Assembly: GCF_001949145.1 (NCBI RefSeq)
Contig: NW_019091410.1
Location: 152,711-216,710, forward strand
Direction of reading: 5' to 3'
Length of the DNA stretch: 64,000 nt
DNA from: Acanthaster planci
Lineage: Eukaryota > Echinodermata > Asteroidea > Valvatida > Acanthasteridae
The notes beneath the pieces are model-generated. The model ran no database searches. It saw only the letters and a list, made by a program, of their open reading frames with translations, and had not been told where the DNA came from. Below, piece after piece: positions 28,101-43,100 of this stretch (positions are counted from its first letter, which is position 1; each line of letters opens with the position of its first letter). The position numbers were made by a program, and so were the translations under genes.

Positions 28101-31100
28101 GTCCTGACCAAACTAGAACCGAAGTTTGGATTGGGCTATCGCTGATTCCAAATGTCGCAAGGCAGGAAGAAAAAATGATATGTGTCAGCTAGAAGTTGGT
28201 AAAAAAAAGACTTTTCCTCACATTTTCAATGCATTTAATCATAGGATCGGGGAGGTTGATCTCGATAATAAAGTAACATGTCAAGCAGGCACAATTCCAG
28301 AAATATTCTATTGTTGTATCACTAGGAAAAAAAATCAAACTTTGATAAACCCCTGCATTGTCAAGACAGTTGTGTACGAAGAGGTACATGTACATGTATA
28401 TACATGTATGCATATAACCAACATCTCTCCATGCATAAAGTACCAGTTCACACCAGTATGTCTCCTCTTAGTGCATTCATGTACCGTAGAATAGAAAGCA
28501 GTACAGCAAAAGGGTATGACATCATCACACCTCGGGGCTTTGTGACTGAGTGGAAGTCAGTCGACCGCTCTGCCATGCAAGACCGTAATCATATACAGTA
28601 CGTAACTCGGGGAAATTTCTTCGCAAAGTGAAGAGACGCACGGTGTGAACACAGCTCAAATGATAAAACTGCGAAAAATTGTTTAGTTCTTTAGTTCAGA
28701 GCACTGCTAGAGGCACAATGGACATGTACATGGAATTTCATGCTGTCGACTGATTGCTCGTAAACACTGTTGCAGTGCACATGTATACATACATTTACAT
28801 AGAGTCGACATTCGGTACAACAAAGGCGCAGACAGTGACTTTGTTATGTATGTAGCCATGGCTTTGTTATAACATAGGCGCAGACAATGACTTTGTTATG
28901 TATGTACCCATGGCTTTGTTGTCACAAAGGTGGAGGGACCGGACAAATTACTTTCTTTCGTACTCATGGTTTTGTTATAAGAGGACGAGAAAAACGTAAG
29001 AATTGAAGAAATTGAAATTCTTGAAATCTGTATATGTACACTGTAACAGTGGTTTGTTATAACAGTAATCTTTTTAACGAGAGTCAATTTTACTCTGTTA
29101 TAACTAAAAATGCATCTTACTTCGCTAAAGAACAACTCGAAGAGTGCACCTTTTTGGCAATACATTGTGGGTGGATGCTGCATAATTATAACTTAAAATA
29201 AGTGGAAGTTTAAGTTTTCGTGTGTTTTCAACTGAGGCGTTCACTGTTTGTGTTAAGCTTCCCCATGGAACATTAACTTCAAATTTCCCCACCTTCACTC
29301 AGGGACATGTGTGGTGACACTTTCTGTAGTACATTGACTTTACTCTGAGCCAAACATGGTTGGATGCATCCTTAGAGGGTACTACTGACAGAACTGCAGC
29401 TGAACTTTTTTTTTGAGGGAGAGAGCTTAAACCTTCTGTCCACAACGCTGTTTCTTGGTGGCGCAGCGTGATCCCCCGGCATGCCTCCAACCAAAACAGA
29501 GGCCCTGTTTGTTCACTGGTTACTCTTGCTTGTGCTGAGGGCCTGTCAGTCATTGCCGGCAGGTACCACCCACTGACCAGGATGTTTGGCTCATCAGAGC
29601 CGGTCGGTCGAACTTGACTGCGTTTTGCAGCGTTGAACTTCCGAAAGTGAAATTCAGTGCACCCAAAGTACTTATAACCCAATGTTGACTCAAGGAGGTG
29701 GCGTTCTGTGAAATTTGTTATTTCCTTTTCATTAGTAACGCCATGCTGAGATTTCACTTCTCTGTGTCGTTGGATTCTATGAAACATCTTGATGGTGGAC
29801 ACAATCGTTTTGTAAACTTGATTTTTCTTGGTAAATTTATAGTAAATTGGCCATTATTGCCTTCCTGAGCAACTTCCAAAAATGTGCCATATGCATCCAA
29901 GTCCTGTGGATTTTTTCCAGGAAATTTGATAACCTGCAAAATAGCGGCTGGTGTCTTATTTCTTTCCGGAGAAGTTGGCCAGTGGACCTGTGATACTGTA
30001 ATTTTATTGGTCTAGAATGGTCACATGCCATGATGTCATATTGTAAAAGTGAAGTATTGCTCATGATGTCGAAGATGAAGTTTTCTCGGTATTCACAATA
30101 ATACAGAATAGTCAAAATTTGCAATTACTTGAACTTTCTCAATATGTCAGTGGTTGAGAATGAAACAAATACTGATTACATGTACATCATGAATCCCAGT
30201 GGTCAGTTCAAAGGTGGAGGTAATGTTTTAGATGGCATGTTTGATTTTTATAAAGTGACCAAGTTTTCACCAAAATGATGTCTGCGAAAATGACTAGATC
30301 TTGGTGTGCATGTAATGAAACAGTCATCTTTCTCCCTGTGTTGACATACTGGGTAAGCGCACATTTGTAACCAGTAACCATTCCTCAGAATCCACAAGGA
30401 GGTTGTGAAGGATTTGACTGTACACATTCAAGGAGATACATGTCGCCGCCAAGCACTGTTACTTTACAAAGGGGATTGAAGTAAGTTTAGTTACGAAGAA
30501 TGTGCCAAATCTTGTTAGGACTGAGTCAATTTGAATAATTCACTATTTGAATATTTAATTTGATCAAATATCCGAATATTCGGTCGTAGTGAGTGTCAGA
30601 TTGTTGATAAACAAACCATACACAAAATTAGTTGCAAGAGCATACACAATTGTACATTATAATCACTGTAATAGCTTCTTACGTCCAGGAGTATCTCCAG
30701 CCAACATTTAGCAAAATTTAAGACAAGCAATACTTCTTGCCCTGTTGAAAATTTCTGTTCCTTTTTTAATTTTTTAATGAGTAATTTACTTTTTAATCGT
30801 TGTAAGATTTCTGTCGCTTTTCATTTGAATCTGCTTGAAACAAGCCTCCATTGTGCAACTTTTCTCATTTAAATTAAAACAAAAGAAAATTCTCCCTTTT
30901 CATGAATGTTACATCTGCATAATTAAATTTGGAAAATAATATTGGAATATTCGATAATCGATCAAATATTCGGCACAGCCCTATTTGTTTTCTGCATGAT
31001 TGTAGACTAGAGGAGCCGAGAATGTACCTTAGAAACAGGGGAGGGTTGGGCAAGGGAGATGTACTGGTCCGTCTATATGTACAATTTTCCTTGATTTATG

Positions 31101-34100
31101 TATTTGTTAAGTAGTATTTGCAGACACATCTCATTGAGGAAATTATAATGATGCTTTTTTTAGATCGGGTAATCATTCAGGGTCAGGTTTAAACAGATAT
31201 GAAAAAAAGTTATTGCGGAGTTGCAGACTTTTCCCACTTTGGAAATGCCAATAAAAAAAATCAGTAAATTGGATCTAAATTCCACAAGTTCCGGCCAGAC
31301 ACACCTCGGGGAGCATTGGCTAGGGGGACTCAAAACCTCCAGTGTTGTGGGGAGGGTAGGGGAGGGTAACAGAACAGTCCCTGGGGCGTGTGCCCAGGCG
31401 TGGGGTCAGCTCCACTGATTAGTAGGGTCAGATCCCTAGGGAGGGGAGGGACTTGCAGGCAGAGCGCACACACTGCAGGGCCTGTGTACATCAGCACAGG
31501 ATTGGGGGTCCCGGATTAGGAAGGAGTGTTGCAGGTGGGACCCACTCGGGTGTTTGTGGTTAGCCAAGGATCCCATCACAAATGCCCTCTGTTGTGCACA
31601 CAGGACACAAGTGCTTACTTGTAAAATGACTAAGGTTGACAGATTTGCTGGTGAGTTTGTTTGTATGGGAATACCTGAAAGGATGTCTCCTTGCTTCTGC
31701 AAGTTGACTTCCAAGTAGCATCAAAATTTGGCTGAAGTCACAGTTTTGTGGAATTAAGTTTACACAGCTGACTATGCCAAATAAAAAGAGGACTTTATGC
31801 AGTCATATTGAAGTACATACATGTACATGTACTCCGTACACTGTTACCCTTTCTTCAGTGCAAAAATGCAAATAAAATTTTCATGGTAAACATTTGAAAT
31901 TATGTGCATTTTATCATATCATGTTTATTCCTTGTTAACATTTTTCCAGTTCTTACAACGAACCTTTGCTATATTGTCTAGAAAGAAATAACTTTCTTGT
32001 TGATAGCATTATCCTGTATGTTATTAAAGTGTCTGGAATCTCGGTGGTATGCAAGGTTGCCACACAATTGAAAAGTTTGAAAAAGAACTGTGTTTTTGAC
32101 AAGATGAGCTTAGGTTGCTTTATGATTTCAACCCTTTGCTTTGCTTTTCTGTTAAATTCAAAGAAAGTAGATAGAAAGTGAATTGATCAAATGCTTAAAA
32201 AAAAACCCAAACAACAGCATATATTGTTGCTCCCTGGGAAATCGCCATGGTAACTGTCTTCATTATTCCTCTTTCAATTCCTCTTCTTGGCCCAGCCTTC
32301 AGTGACAAGAATGAGACCCTGGTTCATGTCTGGTAACTTGAGCCTGGCATTGGCAAACCTGGCCTGACAAATCTCGCCCGGGAGGCATTCACAAATGACA
32401 GGGCCCTGTTTTGAAAGTATTAAAATTATGCGGGTTGGGTTACTGAACCATAATGCCCCACGGGTGCCAATCTAAATTTCGGGCGCTCTCACCTGTCAGC
32501 GCATTGACGTGTGCATGGGAGTACTGTTCAGAAGCACAGGGGCAAGATGCAAGCAGTATCTATCAGTCTATAATGGATATACCTCTTAACATACAGATTT
32601 CCTCTCGGATTTAGTCTTTTAGCCACACCTGTGTCTGAGCGATTGTCACCTCTAGAGTGTCGTGGATAAATACATGTACAAATCTTTTCCCTCCGAACCA
32701 CAAGTGTCTTGTGTGTTCTTTGCACCGTGGAAGTGCGGGCATTGTGTTTGCGGCTTAAAGTTCGGCAGTCACATGGTCGCATATTTTGAAAACATAACAG
32801 AAACGACGGTTAGCAGTACTTTTGGCGCAATGGAAAGAACTCAGCCGTGCAAATTGAAAAGTAAGGTAGGAAGCGGTTTTGGTTCAACTCATCGAGCTGT
32901 TTGTTCGGAATGGGCAGAGGGAAGATGGTATCTTTTTGGATTGCTGAATGGATTGTGTCAGAGTGAACATGCACAACATACCATGCACCTTGTGTTGAAA
33001 TTTACAGTGCATGCACATACATGTACATTGTACATGCACATGTAGGCCTGTTGTGTACATGTACACATGCACATGTAGGCCTGTTGTGTACATGTACACA
33101 TGCACATATAGGCCTGTTGTGTACATGTACACATGCACATGTAGGCCTGTTGTGTACATGTACACATGCACATGTAGGCCTGTTGTGTACATGTGTATGT
33201 ACATGTACCGGTAGGTAACTATGCAAACTGTGTTCTTTTTGTTGTTTTTCATAAAGTGTACCGGTGCTTTGGAATGTCTTTTTCTAACTGTTTCGATGTG
33301 TACAGCAATGAATATTGCTACATGTACATGTGCATGTGTCCATTGTACTGTTGCACCAAAAATGTGTCTTAGGTACATGTACATGTACATGTGGGTGATT
33401 CGATGAATTAGGGGTCCAACTTGGGGACATTTTGGTGTCCTGTTAGACGTGAAGCCAGTCAACTTTTCTTCATGTAAAATTGTAACATTATCAAACATTG
33501 TGCAGATTGAACTGTATATTGTACAGGTCATAAACAATGTAATCCTGTTTGATCTACAGAATGTGAACAGTACTAATATTAGTTCCATCCAGAAAAGCTG
33601 AATGGTTTCACCCGTAAGAGAACACCAAAATGTCCCCAAGTTGGACCTCTTATTTACATAATCACCCATGTGCATGTACATATATGCTGTAATTTGTCTT
33701 GAAAGTCATGTTACATGAAAGCGTTTTTGCCAAATGAAAGGAACTCGGGAGACAGGTTGAATGCAGGTTATCTGTTGGTTCTGACACAACTTCAAAATCT
33801 GGTTGAGTTTGTCAGTAGACAATCCACCATGAAGAACTTGACACATTCTTTCAAAGTTGGGATTTGTTGGCAATGCTCAGACAGAGGATTCGAGATCAAC
33901 TCGTTTACTTATTTTCTGTAGTTACTGCATTTGAATATACTAAAATTTGCAACATTAATGAAAGTAGATTAGAACAATGATCAGGTCGCCCTCGCATGCA
34001 TTGTGCGTTTTTTGTTTTGTTTTGTGTCTTTGGTTGCGGCCTGTGCCCAGTGCCGTCGGATTTCATAAAGTGACATCATCTTTTACAGGTTATAGTCATG

Positions 34101-37100
34101 CTTTACTTGGTTAAATGAACTTGTCCTCTGAAACAGGATAGATGAAGGAAATGTGCATTGTGAGTCCTCGTACATCAATGCTCACCGCCAATTTGCACTT
34201 GATGTCTCAAATTTCAAAAACTTAGAATCATACCAAGTTCCACACGTAAAGTTTGTTTAGTATAACTTGATATGTTTGTAAAATTGATGACACTTTTTTA
34301 TCATTTTTTTTTTCTCTCTCAGATTCAAACTTCATTTTTCAGTCTGAAAATTTTTATGTGAATCCCTTAAAGTAATGTTTGGTAATTTGTGTAGAATTCG
34401 TGATATCAAAGTTCTACATGCTGGCCCAATTGTATTATGCCAAACAAAAAAATAGCTGTGTTTCCGGTTACTCGACTCAACCTAGAAAATCACACGCAAC
34501 TTATATCTTTTGATTTGACAAATCAATAAAATATATACACTTATGGTGCCTTGCCCCAGCTTCTTTACTACTCAATCACAGTGCTGATATGTAATATTGA
34601 CGAGCACATGTACATTATTAATCTGACACTGACTTAGTACCTATTAGAAATATACACGCCCCCCCTCCAAAAAAAATACAGATCATCATCCAACCCTAAT
34701 CTTTTGGGCCATAAAAATTTAAAGTGAAAAAAATTATTTTACCCAACCAACCACCCTAATTTATTTTTCAGTGTAATAGGAAACAGAAATAATGTTTTGT
34801 TTGGCCACACAAGTACATGTGCACTGTCTCCATTGTAAACATGTATACATTGCATCATTGTCTTCATACTCTGTGTTTGTGTTTTTATTTCAGTCGAACT
34901 GTTATATGTATGTGCTGGTACCCTGTTATAAAAACAATTAGTTTACTGTACATGTAAATGACTGGGTACCAGCACACACATGTACATATACATGTACATG
35001 TAGCTATTCTCAAACTTTCCCACCAGGCTATTGTGTTTTGGCACAGGAAGTACGTCCTTGCAAGTCTTTTCCTGGCACGGAAACCTTTACGGATGCTAAG
35101 GCTAGGCGACAACTTAGGTCCAAAAAGATCTAATCGCAGGAGTTTATAAGGAAACTTTATTACACATTTATACCCAGCCCATCACCAGATCCACAGAATG
35201 AGGATTTAGTTAGTTTCTACAGTACCAGTCACAGAGGACGGTTTGCAAAGGATTTATGTCTGGATTACCGTACATGCAAGACACCACTTTCATGCAGTTT
35301 TGACTTCTTTCTCGTAGATTTGACACAGGAGGAGATCAAACTCCTGAACGACATCCGACGAGCCAAGCAACAGCTCCTGAGGGAAATCAAGGTAAGTTGC
35401 TCAGGAATTTGGTGTTTATTTCATCAGTCCGTCGACATTGGAACATTCAAAAAGACCTGTTTTAAACTGAGACTGGGAATCTGTGTTTAATTTGATAAAA
35501 AACGTTTAGACCAACTGTCCCATAACCTTTCAATGTTCAGCCAACACTTCAGAGCTAGGCTCCCTACTACCTACCTCAGTGTTTACTTGTAATCATATAT
35601 GCATGTATTTCACCAACAATGCTTGTGATTGGCTCAGTGTAAAACTTTACTTAGAGGGCATTCAAAATGTGCAAAATTTTTTCTTTAGATTTAATTCTCC
35701 CCCTCAAAAAGTAGATGGATGCAGGAAAAAAACCACTATGCAAGTAGGAGAACAGCATTCATTTTTATTGTTTAAAAGTGAATACCGGATCAAATCAGTC
35801 ATATGTCAAACCTGGGGGGAAAAATGGGTTCCGAAAAACATTTAGGGAAATCTGTGAACATTTACTGAACTTCGATTATTTTGTCTTAAATACTGGACAA
35901 GCTGGGTTCGAAAAATCACTGAACCAGTGCACGGACAGAGGCCAGTGATGGCCTCAGTCTTGCAGCATGGATACCAGTGTACATGTACATGTAAGCGGGG
36001 CAGTCATTTTGAAATTTCATTGCAAATTGTGTGAGCTTCATTTTCTTTGAGTTAAAAATGAGTGTATGGGCACTTGGATGAGTCCAGAGTTGGACCAAGA
36101 GAGGGCGCAATTTTCCTAGCAACGGAGACTCCTTTGGTCATGTTGGTGGGAACTGCACTTCGCCGGTTCACAAAGAACTATAAAATGCACGTGTCAGAGT
36201 CGCGTCACTTCCAACAAATGAACACTCCCCCATCAACATGGCTCTTGTGAGGGGGTGCTTCTGCTCACGGCGTATTACTTACTAAACTTTTCAGACGGTT
36301 CAGTACGTTTAAACAGCTGGGTCATACGATAATCACTCAGGTTGCCATGTTAGTCTTGCGACTTGTGTGTGGGTTGACCTGTTGAATTTGCAGCTTAGCA
36401 GTAGCCAACCACATTTATTCAAAATCTGCCAAGAAGTTGATATAAAAAGGTAAGAGCCCAGTTTTGTCAGCTTTCATTGGGCCGATGCTCGTTGGAGTTA
36501 CCGGTACAAAGAGTGTGCTCTTGAGTTATCTGCAAAGTGGAGGAGTTTGGATGACGGAAAGCTCTGAGATGCATAAAAAGCCCACTATAAGATGTCTTTC
36601 CATTAAAATGCATTATACACAATTTCGCTAGGATGTGACTACACACTTATCATATCCAGAGAGGTTTATAACTACACTCAATCTGTATATCAGACCGTAC
36701 ATCAGACCGGTGCTTTATTCATATTACTGATAGACCGGGGCTCCGATTTCAGGAATGACACAACTGACCGCAGTGCCACAACCGTTACTTACTGGAACAT
36801 GTTATGAGACTGATGGTTACAAAGTGATTACGAACCTTTTTGTTAAACGTATGGTAAATGAAGGCATACACACGTTTACAGAAGATATATCATACCACGT
36901 AACTCAAAAACAATGAACCTCGCACATGCACAATTTCCTTTTTTGCAAAAATATCGGAATTATTCGCAGATAAATTTATCAAAAAACAACCAAATTAACA
37001 CCACCACGCTGCCTGTCTTGCACTGGTATCGAGGCTGCAAGATTGAGTTTAAATCACTGGCCTCCTTCCAATGGTCCAGTAAGTGATTCGAATCTGGTGG

Positions 37101-40100
37101 AATTGTAAAATATTAGAATTTCTATGTGGTAAGGTATTAAAATTATTTTTCATTCAGAATTCATACCTTGTGCAAGGCCAATAAAATGTCCTTTATGACC
37201 TTATGGGGGGTTCAAAACCTTTATTGTCATGGGAGACTCATATTTTTATTCAAGAACCAGCGGTAATGCCAGGCCAGATTTCCACTCAAGACTGAACGCA
37301 TCTAGTATGAAAATTTCACATCAAGGGATTATTGTTGGAAACAAAATTGAAAGTCAAGTTGAAGTAAACCCAGTGTTGGTGCCCACAGTACGTGCATGTA
37401 ACAGTACCGCTTATAGACAGCACCTAACACACAAACCTTATATACCTAATGCGGACCCCTGAACAAAAGAGGTCCTCAGAATCTAGGTTGTGTAAGCCTT
37501 GTGTGGACTAGGTCAGGTCCACAAAAGGTTACCCTCCCCCCTCCCTTTCTGGAAAACAGGTTGTCGCAAAGTGAAGAGGAATGGTCAAGGAACATTTCAT
37601 TTGAAAAATCAAGCTTAAAAAATAATGTTCGCAGTTCAGGCAAACTTTGTCTTTCACCTCAACCTTTTGAGAGAATTCCCTGTCAGGAAACACAGAGCCC
37701 TTCACTTTGTGCACAAGTAGATGGAAATGCGTAGTGCTTATTTTATCTTATCTTGAGAACTTTTTGAAATTTCTATTTCAAAGGAATTTAACTTGCGTAG
37801 AAGGAAATGATAAATAGGGCGGATAAGCTTTCTCCATTTTTTTGCAACATTGGCTTTTATTGGTGTACTAGTCTGATTCCCTAACTGGACAGTAATGCCT
37901 GGGCATCTTTAATTGCACAATGTACATGTAATATAGGTCAGGGAAACCAGACTTGCAGGCTGTGATGGTTGCAGCCAAGTTTGACTTGGACATGCCTATC
38001 TTGTTCGATTTGTTTCCTGCATGACAAATCTGGGGTTCAGGAACATTTTTTCTTGCAAACCAATTACGTATAACACCCTCATTTATGCTTGGAAATTTAT
38101 GGTCTTGTCAAATTAGATTTAAGATGAAAAGTGGAGGTCCATGAAGTACCGGTAACTTTAATTATGTGCAACAAATTTCTGTCTCGAACAAAGATATTGG
38201 TCTCAAACAAAGTGTTAGTGATCTTAGGCAACCAAAAGGGGTTTTGAATTCTTTCCGTTTGGTTTACACCTTACTGAAAAAAATCCATGCCCCATATGCA
38301 GGAATTTAACAAGGAAATGTATGTATACCCGAACATATTAATGTTAATTACTGGAAACTGTAGGCAGGACACGTGTGCGCACACCTGTACGTGTACATGA
38401 TGGATAGTGTACTAATGATGGATAGATTTCCGACAACGACAACGTTAGTATTTTATTTAGGAAACTGTGCAGTCCTGTGCAGGATGTTCACATGTACTGT
38501 ATGAATACTTCAAGCCCTACTGTGGTTAATACATTGTTCCAGAATGGATGCCTTACATGTAGCCGTGGATAACTCCCGAACAACCATCAAGTGGTACATA
38601 AGCTTGGTGCCGGTATGTACATGTATGGACAATTTATGGTCTCCGTATGTGAACAAGGCAATGAGGGTGTTTACATTAATGTTCCAGTACATTAGTTTTA
38701 ATCTCTCTTGGGAGGAGGCATTATGTGCGCATGGCACGTTAGCGTGCATCTGGTGAGGGGCACTGCATTAGCCCTAAACCCTCCCAGATCCTTTGATATC
38801 TATCGCAGAAACAGCACCGTTGGTTTTGCCGTTCAGTAGAAGAGTTTGAAGGATTCAGGAGAAGAGGTCCTTTATAGGGGGGGTCATATTGTGATCTTTT
38901 GCTGGAGAACTGGGACGGACAACTTCAAAGAACAATTCTTTCCAACATGCGGAGTCTTATCTGCTTCGGAGTTTGGGTACTGAGTGATTCCATTTGATTT
39001 TGGGCTTAGTGTCGCCTAAGCTTACATACATACATGTACAGTCATTTGCAAACTTCCGGACCATCCATACAATATGCATAAATTAACCTGAAGAAAAACC
39101 AAACTTAAACCAATCAATCATGGCAGCTTATGTTTATTTTCAGTGTGTAACCTTAGTGCCTTGGCTAAACAGCTATTTGACTACATTTCCATGATTTGAA
39201 ATGTTAACAGTCTAATACAATAGTGTGCCTTCCTTTATTTCTGATTACTTAGACTGCCTTGTAATGTCATACAAGATCTGCCTTAAAAAAATTTCATTCA
39301 AATGGGTATGTAGCACTACACTGATGTTGTGCGCCACTGTAAAAGCAAGTAATCATTTAAGTAATGAGACGATGTAATGCAGGCCTGTTGACAGAAACAC
39401 TAATAAAATTGCAGGTGGTCTTCAACTCTTGCAGATAACTTACCTGTGCATTTACATGTACATATGTAGGTATTATAAATGAACAGGTCTCCAGGGTGTG
39501 CAGCAGCGTTCTTCTTTGAATCGTTAAAATCCACTCCAGAATACTAGGTGGATTCATACTCGGCATCGGTAATGCCGAGTATTCGGTACATGCGTGAAAC
39601 AGTCAGCTTGGCATTCCCAAGTGGCGCTAAAAAGAGCAGCAACTTTTGGTTGCAAACGCTGACGTGTTTCTCACCATTGTTGTCTCCTTCCGTCTAAACG
39701 CAGAGGCCAAAGGTCGTGCCAAAATTTTGTCTCCTTAATTTTACACACACATGTACATGTACAACAGCGTCTGGAACCCTAATTATCCTCAACCCTCCAA
39801 TTTCAATATGATTTTGAATGTACGTGCACCGTACATAGGTGTGCACCCTAGGGAGTTACGGTGAACCACCTTATCACAGTTTCTTTAAATTTATTCTTGA
39901 TCACCCTGGGTTAAATCAGTTCAGCAATTGCTGTTTTCCACTGATGCCCAGCACTTTACATGGTCAAAAAGTAAAACAGCATAAAACAGTGTAATTTATA
40001 ATAAAACAGAATTATAACAGTTCAAATTTCAGACTGGGTATGAAAAACACATTACCAGTTCAAATTACACTTTATAGACAGTTGTTTGGTCGCAGCAGCA

Positions 40101-43100
40101 TATTGGACCAACAGACAGGAGGTCACTTCATGAAATTGCTTAGAGAAAATTGCTTGACTATTTACACGTATGCTGAAGCAGTCAGCATACACAGTACATC
40201 AGGAGTCTGGTTAATCATTTATTTCCACACTTTCAGTTCGAGATAAAATCCTGGAAATGGAAAAAAAATGCTGAACGGTCTTACTTTCTGAAATTTTCAT
40301 CTTGAAGCTGAGACAAGTTGTGTGGAATGGTTCTGATGGGTACATGTCCTCCTTAGTACATGTACATTGTACATGTGCACATGTACAGTAAGTGCATTTT
40401 GTACATGTATGTTAGGAAAGCAGGAGTGCCTTTTTCTGCAATCAAATTATCCTGACGTTCATTTGATTCTCACCAAGCGCTGTAAAAGAAATTAAGAACT
40501 TCGGTCACAAGGCGCATGCAATGTCCTTGGTCACCGTTTATGGGCGGACTCCAAGACAGATTAAAATCAATTCCTAATTTTGTTTGTGTAACGTCAGTTT
40601 ATCTCAGAAACTGCAGCTGAAGCAGCCATATGTTAGTGCTGCTTTCTGGTTCCATCCTGTCTTGTTAATATATAGGTAGATGTTGGTATAAATAAGGAAA
40701 AATGAAATCAAATCCACGCTCGGTCTGGCTTGCTCTGCATGAGGGATCCCGTTATTAAAGGCTCCCCATCATGTATGTTAATAAGCCTTTCATTACTGGT
40801 TGATAAGAAACACAAGCCCCATGTTGAAAGTTACTTGGCATAATTGAGCGCACTGGCGTGGTGCAGGAGGATTTGATGTGGGTCTGTGGGTGTGTGGTTT
40901 TTTTTTTCTGTCCAGTTCTTGGACAGCGCTGGGGAAGCTTTGCCTCTGCCTTTCTCGGATGCACCAGTCGTGACAGAGAGATCACCTGGATGGGAAAGGG
41001 GAGGCGAAGGAGAGTTTGTCCAGTCATTAGCGAGGAAAATTGCATTATTGTGGGATGTTAGCGTGCTGCATCATTTGGAGATGAAGTGTTCTTTTTGTGA
41101 TGTTTTTTGAGGCGAATAGATGGACGTATGTGGACATGGATGTTTGGAGACTCCTGTTGAGTTCATGAGGTGTAAATTGTACACTCTGTACATTGGATTT
41201 GTTCGTCAGCTGCACCATCGTATTGGATTATATGCAATCTACCGGATCTACATAAGAATGTACTTCGATGTATTTGTGCTGCCACATTTGTGTAAAATAC
41301 TGGATGAATCATTCTATTATTCTGCGTAGTGAATGCTGCATGTAACTATCGGCCGGGTCAATCACTCATGACATGGAGAATGAGGTTGCTCAAAGGTGCG
41401 ATTGGGTACCAGACCTTTCACAGCCAAAAAGTGAGTTCAAGATTGAGAATGAAAGTTCAGTTGTCCATGTTTTGCTCTTTTTACTTCCAAAATAAAGAAA
41501 CGCTCTTCGGGTTGTGTTGCATCCAGTGAGGTTCTAACAAGTCTCTGAGAATGTTCTTCAACAGTTCTCAATTTGGTTCCCTTGCCGTCAATGTAAAAAG
41601 AAGATATTTATGATGTGCTAGATTAATCATTTGTGTTTCCATTGCAGGCAGATTGACAATGCAAAAGTTGTTTCATGCTGATGATTTGACTGCCTTATTA
41701 CTTATTTGCTTGACATGTATTGAAGGAATCCTGGGAACATAGTTAGTTAGATACAAAGTATCAGGGTTGAACTTTGTGGCGGACTTTACATGTAAGCTGT
41801 TTTTTTAACAGCGTTCTTTTCTACGCTGATGTGTTTCTCTTCAGTATGTCCCTTTGCTGGAGGGACTTTTGGGATTGACAGAGTGAGGCCACATGATGCT
41901 TTGGGGAACATGATGAGACAAGTTTTCAGGGACAGGTCTCTCCTCATCTCCTCAACTGTTCCGAGTGCCAATTCAACACTCGGTCCTGCCCAGTCTTTCA
42001 TGTTGTCCGTAGGCTGTTAGCTGGTCCTTCACTCTGTTGCACTCCCTGGTAAAAAAGGCTACCTTTCTAGGCCATGTTCACATATGTTTGCAATCTTTCA
42101 GTCCTACATGTAGGTAACCCAGCAAAGGAAGGCAGAGTACCACACCCCTAGCTTGGGAAATACTTTTAAATTTTAGCACTAACGTGTCCAGCAAAGCAGT
42201 TTTTTTTCCTACAAACATGCATGTATATACTCAAGCAAGAAGGCAGCAGGGCCATTCTGTACAGTAATGGAAGATGACTGTCAACAACGAATTGTTGTAA
42301 CTGAAATAAAAATCCTCTTGTTTTACTATTTTGTTTCTACAGGAGCTCGAAAATGAGATCGCCAGTGTCACAGCAGACCTAGAGAGCATGGACAATGATG
42401 AGAGGTAAGAAACAAAGCCAAACAAACAAACAAACAAACAAACAAGCAGACTTGGAACACTCAAAATCCCAATTCACAGAACATTCTTTCAGAGAACGAG
42501 GAAATGGGGACCAAATTCATCTGAATCCGTTCCTGTGCGGCTTCAGCGAATCGGACATAGACAAAAGTGCTCGTTTCAGACGCCAATTTTGTGTTTCTGG
42601 GTCATTCTATTCAAATTAGGGGTCCAATTTTTTTGTATCCCTGTCACATCTGACATTTGATTTTGTTACTCAGAACACATCCTGTAATTTCCGAGAGTGA
42701 TGAATTGAAGCAAATTACCTGCCAAACAAATAAAACTAGTTCGAAAACAATTTCAGTGATACATGTACATCCATGTCAAATTACACAGGTCAGGTGTAAC
42801 GGCGATACAGAAATGTCACACTTTTGGACTCGGAATTAATAGAATTACCCTTCTACAGAGTAAAATTATTTGGTGATGCAGACTCCACCAAGTACTTGCC
42901 TTCGCCCGAGAACTTGTAAATTTTCCAGCATTTTTATTGAAAGGTATCGATATTGAAGGTGGGGGAGTGTGACCTGATGGTTTATTGGGTTTGTGTCTTG
43001 TGATCAGAGGGTTGGGGCTCAAATCCAGCTGCTGGCCATATGTTGTGTCCTTGAGCTGGCCACTTTACCCCATGTGGCTCTCTCTACCCAGGAATATACA

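Larger units (their letters stand above)
25191..35317 (+). other. Cytohesin intron 1
   Basis: 10127 bp, gtaagc...cgtag. Contains a perfect hairpin (25792-25882), a 51-bp tandem repeat, a hAT-like element, a 33-bp minisatellite, a MITE (33391-33669) and a candidate alternative first exon near 32830. A 167-codon minus-strand frame at 29299-29802 has no recognisable homology. Confidence 0.6.
35392..42342 (+). other. Cytohesin intron 2
   Basis: 6951 bp, gtaagt...acag. Contains one copy of a dispersed repeat (36083-36272), a short TTAACCC-type element (39774-39866) and numerous ACATGT-rich stretches (for example near 40360-40410). No exon-like segment recognised. Confidence 0.6.

Noticed and set aside
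32884-33681. 265-codon minus-strand open frame
   Set aside because: It runs through the 33-bp minisatellite; length is a consequence of the period being divisible by three. No family similarity.
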